Source: Fidelibacterota bacterium (GTDB lineage Bacteria > Fidelibacterota > UBA8477 > JABMPR01). From it: a DNA stretch of 64,000 nucleotides. The DNA is taken from contig JAERTH010000053.1 in the NCBI GenBank assembly GCA_016844955.1, forward strand, positions 1 to 64,000. Reading direction: 5' to 3'. The translations under genes were made by a program, and so were the position numbers. The notes beneath the pieces are model-generated. The model saw only the letters and a program-made list of their open reading frames with translations, had not been told where the DNA came from and made no database searches. Shown one piece after another: positions 1-7,747 of the stretch (position 1 is its first letter; each line of letters begins with the position of its first letter).

Positions 1-279
1 ACCATAAATATTTACTTCTGATCCGGGCAGAACTGATTCAAACTTGACATCCCTCAGACGTAGCTCTCGTATCAATTCTGAGTAATTGTCGATGAGGAAA
101 CTCCCCCCCCGATAATTGAGCAACCATTCAATATCGATATCCCGTTCCAGAACCCAGAAAGCCACTCCATAGGCCTTGAGATGGTCGGTTTGGGTTTCGT
201 CCATGGGTATGAGAATTTTCTGAGAATACAAAGCCCCTACAACACCTATGAATACCAGAATACTTTTTGCGATCCTCAT
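1..279 (-). CDS. Asparagine synthetase B-like exported protein, N-terminal part (runs off the window)
   Basis: Reading the minus strand from ATG at 279 gives about 93 codons open to the window edge. It begins MRIAKSILVFIGVVGALYS, a short signal peptide, followed by ILIPMDETQTDHLKAYG and then WLLNYRGGSFL. This start is typical of FCB-group proteins that databases label asparagine synthetase B. They lack the known glutamine amidotransferase N-terminus, so that name is doubtful. The ATG overlaps the TGA of the TPR gene as ATGA (276-279), which implies translational coupling. It is the last visible gene of a five-gene operon with DUF456, DUF4159, DUF4175 and TPR proteins. The family is recognised from memory; its biochemical role is unknown to me. 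Confidence 0.72.
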   Translation of the reverse strand, partial: MRIAKSILVFIGVVGALYSQKILIPMDETQTDHLKAYGVAFWVLERDIDIEWLLNYRGGSFLIDNYSELIRELRLRDVKFESVLPGSEVNIYG

Positions 280-2186
280 GACCCACTTCCAATCAATGAA
301 CGTAACCTCACACGCAACTCCTGTATGCCCAGATAACCAGGATGATTAACTATAACCTCTTCGTAATATGGGATGGCTGCTTTGGGGGAGTTTTCTACAA
401 ACTCCAAATGTTCACCACGCCAGATGAGAATATTTGCCCGCCAATCAGTTTCCGGATAAGTATCCAGAAACTTATCCATGAGGTCGACAGCTTCAGTTGT
501 ATTGTGCAATGCCAGTTGAATCTGTGTTGCACGGACAGCGGCCTCATCAGCAATAGAACTGGCCGGACCATCTATGAGAAGCAGGACATCAATAGCCTCA
601 GCAAGTTTGTGCTGACCAATCAGGCGTTCAGCTTTGACATAATTTGCCAGCTGGGGATCATCTAATTCGCCATTGCCCTCAATCAAGGCCATCAACTCCA
701 TCCCATCATTAAAAATGGCATCGCCGGGAGAAGCTGCCCCACTCAGGTTTAGCAGCTCTTTTTTAAGGGCAGAAATATCACCACTATGGATTAATATTTT
801 TATCCGGGATGCTACGATCTGGGGATCATCCTCATCCATATTCAAATTCCGAGTCACTTGCTCCAATGCTCGCAAAGCTGCAGTTGTGTCACCACGAACC
901 AGCCAGGCATCTACCAGACGCTTGCCACTCTGCAATTTGATATCGCGCTGACGCGCATTCTTAAAAATATTCTCAAAACCTCGGATCGCTCGATCCACAT
1001 CACCATTAACAGTTAGCTGAATTTCAGCAATATGAAAGGAGGCCTGGAAAGCTTCACGAGTTCGGGGTAAGAGCGTCTGTAAGCTATCATACAGCTTTAA
1101 AGTTCGATTCAATGAAGCATCATGTCCAGGGGTGAAACGTATATCCAGATCAAGAAAGCGATTCCCAAGGAAATAACCAGCTAAGGTTGGATAGGTATCC
1201 TCTCGCTTTAATCGATGTTCATAGGTGGACGCCAACTTCAGGAGGGCTGCACCTGTCTGCTTCTTATCATTACTATTGGAAGAAATGTACAAATACAAGT
1301 CAGCAGCAGGAATCCAGGCCTGTTCTGCGGCCAGGTCATCTGCGATTGACATGACGTGTTTAATGGATTTACTCACATCAGAGGACAGTACTGTGCTGGC
1401 ACATCTTTCATATTGTTTTTGGTGGAGTAAAATTTTAGCGCGAGAAAGCACCAGGGCCTGGTGCTTTCCAGGGGTTTTCAGCATAATATCATAATTCTTG
1501 TCAACCAGTTCAAAAGCACCATCATTCTTCAGGAAGCGAATCAGCTGATTACTCACATGATCCAACATTCCCGGGTTCAAATCCAGATGCGTGAGGTATT
1601 CTTTTGATGCCATATCATAGTTGTGTTTAGCAGCATAAATACGACCCAGATCATAGGCGAAGGCATGTGTATCCGACAAACTCAATCGACCATCTTTGAG
1701 CAATTGAATGGCTTCATCAGTAGCGCCGGCTTGCAGCATGGCATTGGTAATCGTCGTATAGCGCAATCTGTCTTTACTTGCTGCTTCAATGAGCTTTTTC
1801 CAATCATCTATTGCCTCCGGCTTGCGGTCAAGCAGATAAAGAAGCCTTCCCCTATCTGCAGCCAGGCGTGCATTATTGGACTTGGTCTCTAAAAGGTCAT
1901 CAAGGATAAGTAGGAGGGTCTGTGCGTTTTCTTCCCCGGGTAATAGAGTAGTTACCCGAAAATACAGATTGATGTTTTTGGGGTTTTTATAGAGCAATTC
2001 AAGATAGAGATCAACGGCCTCCTCAATTCTTCCCAAACGGATGAGTGAATTTGCTCGTTGCTCAACAATTTTGTCCGGCGAGGATGCCTTTCTGGGTAGG
2101 AACTGGGATTGCCCCTGAGCCAAACTCATGCATAACAGCAGGCCAATGAATAGCGGCATGCTCAATCTACTTTTAAGCTTAATCAT
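276..2186 (-). CDS. Exported tetratricopeptide-repeat protein
   Basis: This is a 636-residue protein with an N-terminal signal peptide (residues about 1-25, hydrophobic core PLFIGLLLCMSLA, then GQSQF). The rest is almost wholly helical TPR-like repeats; the pattern with small residues at TPR positions is visible around 35-75, 100-130, 155-215 and 535-630. It is predicted to act in the periplasm or at the outer membrane as a protein-interaction scaffold. Its ATG at 2186 lies 8 nt inside the 3' end of the DUF4175 gene, and its TGA overlaps the start of the next gene, so the three are probably translated together. No enzymatic motif was seen. The partner is most likely DUF4175, inferred from operon position only. 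Confidence 0.85.
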   Translation of the reverse strand: MIKLKSRLSMPLFIGLLLCMSLAQGQSQFLPRKASSPDKIVEQRANSLIRLGRIEEAVDLYLELLYKNPKNINLYFRVTTLLPGEENAQTLLLILDDLLETKSNNARLAADRGRLLYLLDRKPEAIDDWKKLIEAASKDRLRYTTITNAMLQAGATDEAIQLLKDGRLSLSDTHAFAYDLGRIYAAKHNYDMASKEYLTHLDLNPGMLDHVSNQLIRFLKNDGAFELVDKNYDIMLKTPGKHQALVLSRAKILLHQKQYERCASTVLSSDVSKSIKHVMSIADDLAAEQAWIPAADLYLYISSNSNDKKQTGAALLKLASTYEHRLKREDTYPTLAGYFLGNRFLDLDIRFTPGHDASLNRTLKLYDSLQTLLPRTREAFQASFHIAEIQLTVNGDVDRAIRGFENIFKNARQRDIKLQSGKRLVDAWLVRGDTTAALRALEQVTRNLNMDEDDPQIVASRIKILIHSGDISALKKELLNLSGAASPGDAIFNDGMELMALIEGNGELDDPQLANYVKAERLIGQHKLAEAIDVLLLIDGPASSIADEAAVRATQIQLALHNTTEAVDLMDKFLDTYPETDWRANILIWRGEHLEFVENSPKAAIPYYEEVIVNHPGYLGIQELRVRLRSLIGSGS

Positions 2187-5100
2187 TCAGCTCTGCTTCC
2201 AGTCGATTAAAATATTCACGGATCAGTGCTTGTTCTTCTCGAGAATAACCCTGTTTCAAACTGAATATTAACTCCTCATAGAGTTGATTGCGAGCTTCAC
2301 CCAGATCTTCGGGCAGACTGCCTTTACCAGTCCAGAACGGATTTTGTTCCGCAGTCTCTGATTTACGCTTTTTGCTATAGTCTCGCTCCGTAGCAGAGCG
2401 CTGGGCATCCAGCAATCGATTTAATATCCGCTCCTGTTGTTCATGTATTTTCTGTGAGGGGCGTTTGGCTCTTAATTCTCTGGCAACGGCTTCCATCTCA
2501 TCACCAATTTTACCCAGGTCTCCTAACATTCTGGAATCTGAACCCATCCCCTGCTCAATTTTCGAGAGTGCGTCGCGAAGCTGCATTTGCTGTTGAGCCA
2601 ACTGTTGCATCATGGATGGACTGCCCATCCCCATTTTCATCATGGTCTGTTGATTTAGTCCTTGTTGCTGCCCGGCCATTTGCTGGAGTTGTTTCATAAA
2701 CTCACTGAATCCACTGGATTCACCTGACTGCTCCAGTGATTCCATGGAGCTGGCCAATTGACGGGCCATTTTATTCAGACTCTCCCGTGCTGCAGCCTGA
2801 GACTTTGATGCATTACGGGGGTTCCTGGCTTCAAGATTATCAATGGTTGCCTGCATGTGCGCCTGAACCGCTCCCATGGATTTTCCCAGAGCCGGTGAAA
2901 CCGCAAATGTTTTCGTCCCCAATTCTTTTAACTCTGAGGCCAATTGTTGCAAGCCCTGCATGAGTCCCATTTGTGAATCAGCATAGTCCCTCAACAAAGA
3001 GCTTTGCCGAGAAGTTTTTGCGGTTGGAGCTTCCAGATCTTCCTGAGCCTGTGATAGTCTTAATGTTTTCAAGAGCGCAGATCGAAATTCAGACATTACT
3101 TCATCCATCATCTGCTGTTGCATGTTGGCCTGCATTTGTTGGGATTGCTGAGACATTTCGCTTAATGATTTACTGGCCTGGTTTGCAGGGGGTTGCGATT
3201 CTGACATCTTGCCCTGCTCCATAAGTGAGGCCGCCTGCTCCAGATTCTCTGCGATTTGCTCCTGATTCATTTGCTCCTGGAGATCCTGAACCCCCTCAGA
3301 AGAGAGGTCTTCAGATTGATCTAGCAATTGCTCCAAATCCTCAGTTAGCTGTTGGGCTTTATCAAAATCTGAGGCAATCTTCTCTTCCTGGCTGGCTGCA
3401 TTATCGGTGTCACCATTTTCCAGGTCAGAGCTTAGTTCTTCCTGACGCTCTGCAAGATCATTGAGGCGATTGGTCAATTCATCCAGCTTTTGTTCAATTT
3501 CAACCTGCTTGAAAATCTCCAGAGTACGTTCAACGCTCTTCTGAAAATCCTCCATGGCAGCTTGGAAATCTTCCAGTGCGGCTTCCATCTCACGCGGATT
3601 GTCCTGCTCCATAGCCTGCTGTAAACGATCCATGGCCTCTTTTAATTCAGGCGTAATGAGTTGCTCCATGAGTTGTTGGAGTTCAGAATATTTATCCAAC
3701 GTTTCTTCACTAAAAAGATTCTGTTCCTCAGCTGATGACATCATTTCATCCAGTTGCTGGCTGATATTGTCTAATTGATCTTTCAGGTCTTGTACCTGCT
3801 CGATGGCTTCGCTGGCTTCCTGCTGTTGTTCCCAGTTAAGGTTGGGATCCTTTTGAACTTCCAGTGCTAGCTCATCGACCTTCTCGCGGATTTCCTTAAC
3901 GACCTCAAGAACGTCTTCCTGCTCCTGCTTGACTTGTTCATTTCCCTGGGCAATTTCTTCAAACATTTCATCCAGGGAAGGCAGTCTGGCCAGCCACTTA
4001 TCACTGGAAGACTTCCGCGGCCCATCGACACTGTTATTGTCCCAGACCGTGAACCAATATTGAATGGCATCCTCAGGCATGATACTGATATCGCTCAAAT
4101 CCCAGCGGTAATTGAATTCCAGGGATGCCAGATCGTTGTGAGGAATATCAACCCCAATACGATATATCGTGGTGTCTTCCATGAGGTAGTCTGGATGTTG
4201 AATCTGATAATTCAGCTCCAGTTTTGAGAAACCAAAATCATCATCCATCTTTAACCGGATGGGTAACAGCATGTTTTCACCAATGATTACATCCTGAGCG
4301 GGTACCATAACCCTGATGATGGGGGCAACATCGGTAGCCACATAAATGGGATATACCAATGGCTCCAGATTGGTGACGCCTTCATGATCAACCAGCTCAA
4401 ACCAGGCTTTATCGTCATTTGTTAGCCTGAACCCCACTTTGAATTGATGTCCATCCATTTCAACTGGTATAGATTTTCGGTTTTCAAAGTGGAGCGTTGC
4501 TGATTCAATTTCTTTTGAAGCCAATCCATCCAGATTTATCCTGGATCCTTTAAAACCGCTAATATCCATAATGTTACGTGTGTAAATCTCAGCGGGCAAT
4601 CTGGTATAGGTGGGTGGCTTGATGCGAACGGTCAGGTCTTGCACCAGAGGGCGGTTAATCACTTGAACGGCCAGGGGGGTGGATTCAACAATTTCCCAGG
4701 GTTCCCAGGGTCGTGAATTGCTTACCCGTGCTATGGCATTGAAACTATGCATTAAGCGATTAAAAGGCATTGAGAAGCGTTGTTCAGTCACCTTTAAGGG
4801 ATAGATACTGGTGTCTTTCCGGGTTTGAACAACCAGTTCCACATACTCCACATTTCGACCTTCAATCAAACCTGAGACCAAAAGTGTATCGCCAGCCAGA
4901 ACCTGCTGTGTCGGTGAGCCCAACTGAATTGTGACTGGAAGGGGATATTCAAATTGGATGCTTGGTTGACTCAATCGAATAATGGCAGCATTTGTATCCT
5001 GAAAATTAATCAGATACAGAACCGTTAGCAGGACCAGCCCAATTCCAACACGATTTAGGTAGACTTTAATTTTTGATAGTGGAAAAAGTAGATTTTGTGG

Positions 5101-5544
5101 AACTTTTTCGATGACATCAACACCGGCTTTAACTGCGGCTTCATGCAGACTGCTTGAAATACCAGAAGGTGCTTGAACCCGGCTCAATTGAACTGCATTT
5201 AAAATTTTATCGCCCACATCTGGAAGCCTATCTCCAATAATTTTGGCCAGATACTCTGGACGCGTTGCTTCGAATTGCTGCCGCTTTAGAAGCCAATAGA
5301 TGCCAGCAATTCCTACGAGGGAGAGCAAGGTCACCACAACAAGAAGAATGATGAGGGTTAATTTAAACTCAGGAGAAAAATAGCGGAAACTTTCCAACCA
5401 GACAAAAAGGGTAACCAACACAGCAATAACAGCAAATGCCAGGAAACCGAGTAAAGCTCCTTTACCGCGTGCATCACTCTCGGCATGCGTTTCAAGCCTG
5501 AATTGAGCTTGGTCTGTGAGTTTCTGCTTATTATCCTTTAACAT
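2179..5544 (-). CDS. DUF4175 family large membrane protein
   Basis: The product has 1121 residues. Two transmembrane helices lie near residues 27-50 and 60-88, with another hydrophobic segment near 165-182. A beta-rich extracytoplasmic part follows (about 190-520). The last 550 residues are extremely rich in Gln, Glu, Met and Leu and form long coiled coils with repeated QQ, MMQQ and QQLMEQ stretches. This order (N-terminal membrane anchor, Ig-like middle, Q/E-rich coiled-coil tail) is that of the DUF4175 family of Bacteroidota and relatives. The family often sits beside DUF4159 genes, as here, with a 12-nt gap. Its function is not established. The coiled coil suggests a structural or mechanosensing envelope role, which is inference. 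Confidence 0.85.
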   Translation of the reverse strand: MLKDNKQKLTDQAQFRLETHAESDARGKGALLGFLAFAVIAVLVTLFVWLESFRYFSPEFKLTLIILLVVVTLLSLVGIAGIYWLLKRQQFEATRPEYLAKIIGDRLPDVGDKILNAVQLSRVQAPSGISSSLHEAAVKAGVDVIEKVPQNLLFPLSKIKVYLNRVGIGLVLLTVLYLINFQDTNAAIIRLSQPSIQFEYPLPVTIQLGSPTQQVLAGDTLLVSGLIEGRNVEYVELVVQTRKDTSIYPLKVTEQRFSMPFNRLMHSFNAIARVSNSRPWEPWEIVESTPLAVQVINRPLVQDLTVRIKPPTYTRLPAEIYTRNIMDISGFKGSRINLDGLASKEIESATLHFENRKSIPVEMDGHQFKVGFRLTNDDKAWFELVDHEGVTNLEPLVYPIYVATDVAPIIRVMVPAQDVIIGENMLLPIRLKMDDDFGFSKLELNYQIQHPDYLMEDTTIYRIGVDIPHNDLASLEFNYRWDLSDISIMPEDAIQYWFTVWDNNSVDGPRKSSSDKWLARLPSLDEMFEEIAQGNEQVKQEQEDVLEVVKEIREKVDELALEVQKDPNLNWEQQQEASEAIEQVQDLKDQLDNISQQLDEMMSSAEEQNLFSEETLDKYSELQQLMEQLITPELKEAMDRLQQAMEQDNPREMEAALEDFQAAMEDFQKSVERTLEIFKQVEIEQKLDELTNRLNDLAERQEELSSDLENGDTDNAASQEEKIASDFDKAQQLTEDLEQLLDQSEDLSSEGVQDLQEQMNQEQIAENLEQAASLMEQGKMSESQPPANQASKSLSEMSQQSQQMQANMQQQMMDEVMSEFRSALLKTLRLSQAQEDLEAPTAKTSRQSSLLRDYADSQMGLMQGLQQLASELKELGTKTFAVSPALGKSMGAVQAHMQATIDNLEARNPRNASKSQAAARESLNKMARQLASSMESLEQSGESSGFSEFMKQLQQMAGQQQGLNQQTMMKMGMGSPSMMQQLAQQQMQLRDALSKIEQGMGSDSRMLGDLGKIGDEMEAVARELRAKRPSQKIHEQQERILNRLLDAQRSATERDYSKKRKSETAEQNPFWTGKGSLPEDLGEARNQLYEELIFSLKQGYSREEQALIREYFNRLEAELND

Positions 5545-5556
5545 GCTACCATTTCA

Positions 5557-6237
5557 TCAATGTGTATAGGCGTAAATTAAAATATTGGTGCCCATTTCTA
5601 AAGCAGCCCTGTGCTTTAACGCACCGTCTTTGTGGACTTCCACATCCTCCCAGCCATCACCCAGGTCACTTTCATAGGAATAAAGGACGATCATTCTACC
5701 ATTGTGAAACAAAGCCAGGGCCTGAGGTGGTTTTTCATCATGCTTATGAATCTTTGGCAGGCCATTTTTCATCTCAAAATATACACCAAAAAGCGGATGG
5801 TCATGGGGCAGTTCCGCCCACTCCTTTTTGGGGAACACCCGCTTCATTTCTTTTCTAAAAGATTTATCCATGCCATAGTTATCATCTGCATGAAGAAATC
5901 CACCTGAAGTTAAAAAGTCTCGCAGTTTGTGAACTTCCTCATTGCTGAATTTCACATTGCCGTGACCCGTCATATAAAGGTAGGGATGGTTGTAGAGGTC
6001 GGTATCTGTGATTTTTACCCGATATTCCTCAGGATCCATGCGGATGTTGGTGTTTTCAGCGACAAAACTGATCAGATTAGGCAAGGAGCTGGGGTTTGAA
6101 TACCAGTCGCCACCTCCGCCATATTGGAGTCTGGTTATATGCAAATCTTGAGCCTGGATATTACTCAAGGCTACCACAACCAGCAGAGCCAGCATCAATG
6201 TTCTCTTACGACTCAAACAACTTCCTTTATCATCCAA
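5557..6237 (-). CDS. DUF4159 domain exported protein
   Basis: The product has 226 residues. A signal peptide (LMLALLVVVALSNIQAQD) is followed by a DUF4159 domain: ITRLQYGGGGDWYSNPSSLP, PYLYMTGHGNVKFS, then LRDFLTSGGFLHADDNYG. This domain is related to the class I glutamine amidotransferase-like fold that senses rather than catalyses in many family members. ATG at 6237 overlaps the DUF456 gene by 25 nt. An in-frame TTG at 6216 is an attractive alternative start: it overlaps the DUF456 stop as TTGA, has AAAGGAAG just upstream, and would give a 219-residue precursor with a classic short n-region. It belongs to the DUF456-DUF4159-DUF4175-TPR operon. Confidence 0.85.
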   Translation of the reverse strand: MDDKGSCLSRKRTLMLALLVVVALSNIQAQDLHITRLQYGGGGDWYSNPSSLPNLISFVAENTNIRMDPEEYRVKITDTDLYNHPYLYMTGHGNVKFSNEEVHKLRDFLTSGGFLHADDNYGMDKSFRKEMKRVFPKKEWAELPHDHPLFGVYFEMKNGLPKIHKHDEKPPQALALFHNGRMIVLYSYESDLGDGWEDVEVHKDGALKHRAALEMGTNILIYAYTH

Positions 6238-6713
6238 ATACCTATAATTACGGTCATGGCGCTTTTAATTACTTTTGCTGCGATACTGCCCAGGAGAGCG
6301 CCAAGTGCAGCTCTTCTGGCAGCTTCCGGGGATTTGCCTGCCTGTAGCTCACCCCAGTAGGCTCCCAGATATGATCCCAGGAACAATCCGAGTAGTGCAC
6401 CTAGAATTAAGAACAAACTTCCTAAAAAGATTGTTCCCACCAGACCTCCGATAATTGCCAGAAAAACAGATCTTTTTTCAGCACCGGTAAACTTGGCTGC
6501 GAGTCCACCCAGTGAAAACTCCAGTACTTCAAGAAACACCATGATTCCCAGGATAGTGAATAGTTCTGCGACCGAAATTAATGCGAACGCCCCAATCCAT
6601 GCCCATATGAAAATGAATATGAGCATTAGGAAGCTACCCGGCAGGTTCAGCCAGATGGCTACTGCAGAAATAGCCGTAATCGTCAGGATCAGGAGTAATG
6701 CTAATATTTGCAT
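6213..6713 (-). CDS. DUF456 family membrane protein
   Basis: This 166-residue integral membrane protein has about five hydrophobic helices. It also has the Gly-rich repeated segments of DUF456: LAIIGGLVGTIFLGSLF, GALLGLFLGSYLGAYWGE, and a final RRAALGALLGSIAAKVIKSA. DUF456 proteins contain glycine-zipper-like helices in the inner membrane; their function is not known. It is the first gene of the minus-strand operon that runs down to the window edge. The region upstream (6714-6809) is the divergent space before the tRNA promoter. No clear minus-strand promoter was picked out. Confidence 0.88.
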   Translation of the reverse strand: MQILALLLILTITAISAVAIWLNLPGSFLMLIFIFIWAWIGAFALISVAELFTILGIMVFLEVLEFSLGGLAAKFTGAEKRSVFLAIIGGLVGTIFLGSLFLILGALLGLFLGSYLGAYWGELQAGKSPEAARRAALGALLGSIAAKVIKSAMTVIIGIWMIKEVV

Positions 6714-6809
6714 AGTCGACTAAAGTAATGGACTACAGTAGGGATGTCAGTCTTTTTAAATGGTGACTTTTAGCCTGAGCCCTTGAATTATTGTTCACCT
6801 TAGCATTGC

Positions 6810-6838
6810 TTGCCAAGCGTTTAGGCAAAATCTATATT
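6810..6838 (+). promoter_or_regulatory. Sigma70-like promoter ahead of tRNA-Thr
   Basis: TTGCCA (6810-6815) and TATATT (6833-6838) each match the consensus hexamers at five of six positions and are separated by exactly 17 bp. The tRNA starts about 120 nt further on, so transcription would produce a long 5' leader. The direction fits the only gene downstream on this strand. This was found by eye and has not been tested by a scoring matrix. Confidence 0.5.
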
Positions 6839-6861
6839 CACGCGCTTTTAAACACCACCCT

Positions 6862-6934
6862 CATCCGATTATCTCGGATGGGACAGACAGTTGGTGCAGA
6901 TAGAGTTCCGGACATTGAGCCTGCCGAAATGTCC
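6862..6934 (+). other. Structured leader upstream of tRNA-Thr (two hairpins)
   Basis: Two perfect 7-bp inverted repeats lie between the promoter and the tRNA: CATCCGA/TCGGATG with a 5-nt loop (6862-6880) and GGACATT/AATGTCC with an 11-nt loop (6910-6934). No U-run follows either, so they do not look like intrinsic terminators. They could be part of the tRNA precursor that RNase P and RNase E trim, or a small RNA processed from it. No known RNA family was recognised. Confidence 0.35.
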
Positions 6935-6960
6935 AGCTGGTTGTGTAACTTGACAGTAAT

Positions 6961-7033
<73 letters not shown>

Positions 7034-7473
7034 CACTTTATTTTTGTAATTTAAGATTGAAAATCTTGGATGGAAGAACCATTTCAACCCTGGGCATTCC
7101 CCTTGTAACCACCGGCTCAGTTAGGTGGCTCAAGATTTAGTAAGAAGGAATGAGTTAAAGCCCTATTCCCCGGCCCCACAGTTCAACACAACCATCCCTC
7201 CTTCTAGACTGCCTCACCTTTTATGAAACAACCTGTCACAGGTCTTTTGAGAATGTGAACCACGCTTACAGTTAATATCCAACAACCATATTTTACACTG
7301 CTTTGCGTTGTATATATTATTATTTCCCTTATATTTATGTATACACAACCTCTCCCTGGTTCGTGGATTGTGATATTCTTTGTGTAAATGATGGGATTTG
7401 AAAGTGTGGTGATGGATTACGCAGCTTGCTTCCAACAGATCGATTTCTCAAAGAGTCTTTAAATGGGCCATCC
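7034..7473. other. Intergenic stretch without a convincing gene
   Basis: About 440 bp downstream of the tRNA. Contents seen: a CCACC/GGTGG hairpin (7109-7128) whose loop GGCTCAGTTA resembles a tRNA D-arm, perhaps a scrap of tRNA, and an AT-rich block (7317-7345) that recurs at 12660-12685. Short open frames here have no family features. The stretch leads into a decayed receiver gene, so the whole interval is probably eroding former coding DNA. Confidence 0.4.
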
Positions 7474-7725
7474 AAAAACAACAGTCCAAAATACCTCAGC
7501 ACAATTGTAGGCACCAGCGTATCAGCAGATGGCCTGGACTTGATCAAGTCTCTGGTGAGCGAGTATCCCAAGTAGCTCCCAGTTATTGCCATCTCTGTGC
7601 TTATCTTCCCACCGAATCGCCTGGAAGCACCTGATGCAGGAACCGATGAATTCTATACCAAACGATCCCTGGTGGCATCTTAAATGGACTTGCTGAACGT
7701 ATATCAAAACGAGCTAAGAATTTAG
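7474..7725 (+). pseudogene. Decayed response-regulator receiver gene
   Basis: Read in one frame from 7474, the DNA encodes YLSTIVGTS, then ADGLDLIKSLVSEYPK, a stop, then LPVIAISVLIFPPNRLEAPD, AGTDEFYTKRS, a second stop, and MDLLNVYQNE. This follows the intact receiver at 11538-11915 segment by segment (LYELTLVGT, QDGLDLIRFLVSEHPK, SIAISAHAFPTNRQEALDAG, ATEYFTKP, LLDVIQKYL). About 20 codons that should carry the phosphoacceptor Asp are missing, and two stops interrupt it. It is therefore a dead paralogue of the receiver in the same locus. The match was made by eye at protein and DNA level. Confidence 0.75.
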
Positions 7726-7747
7726 CGGGACTTGAGATAGGACATCG

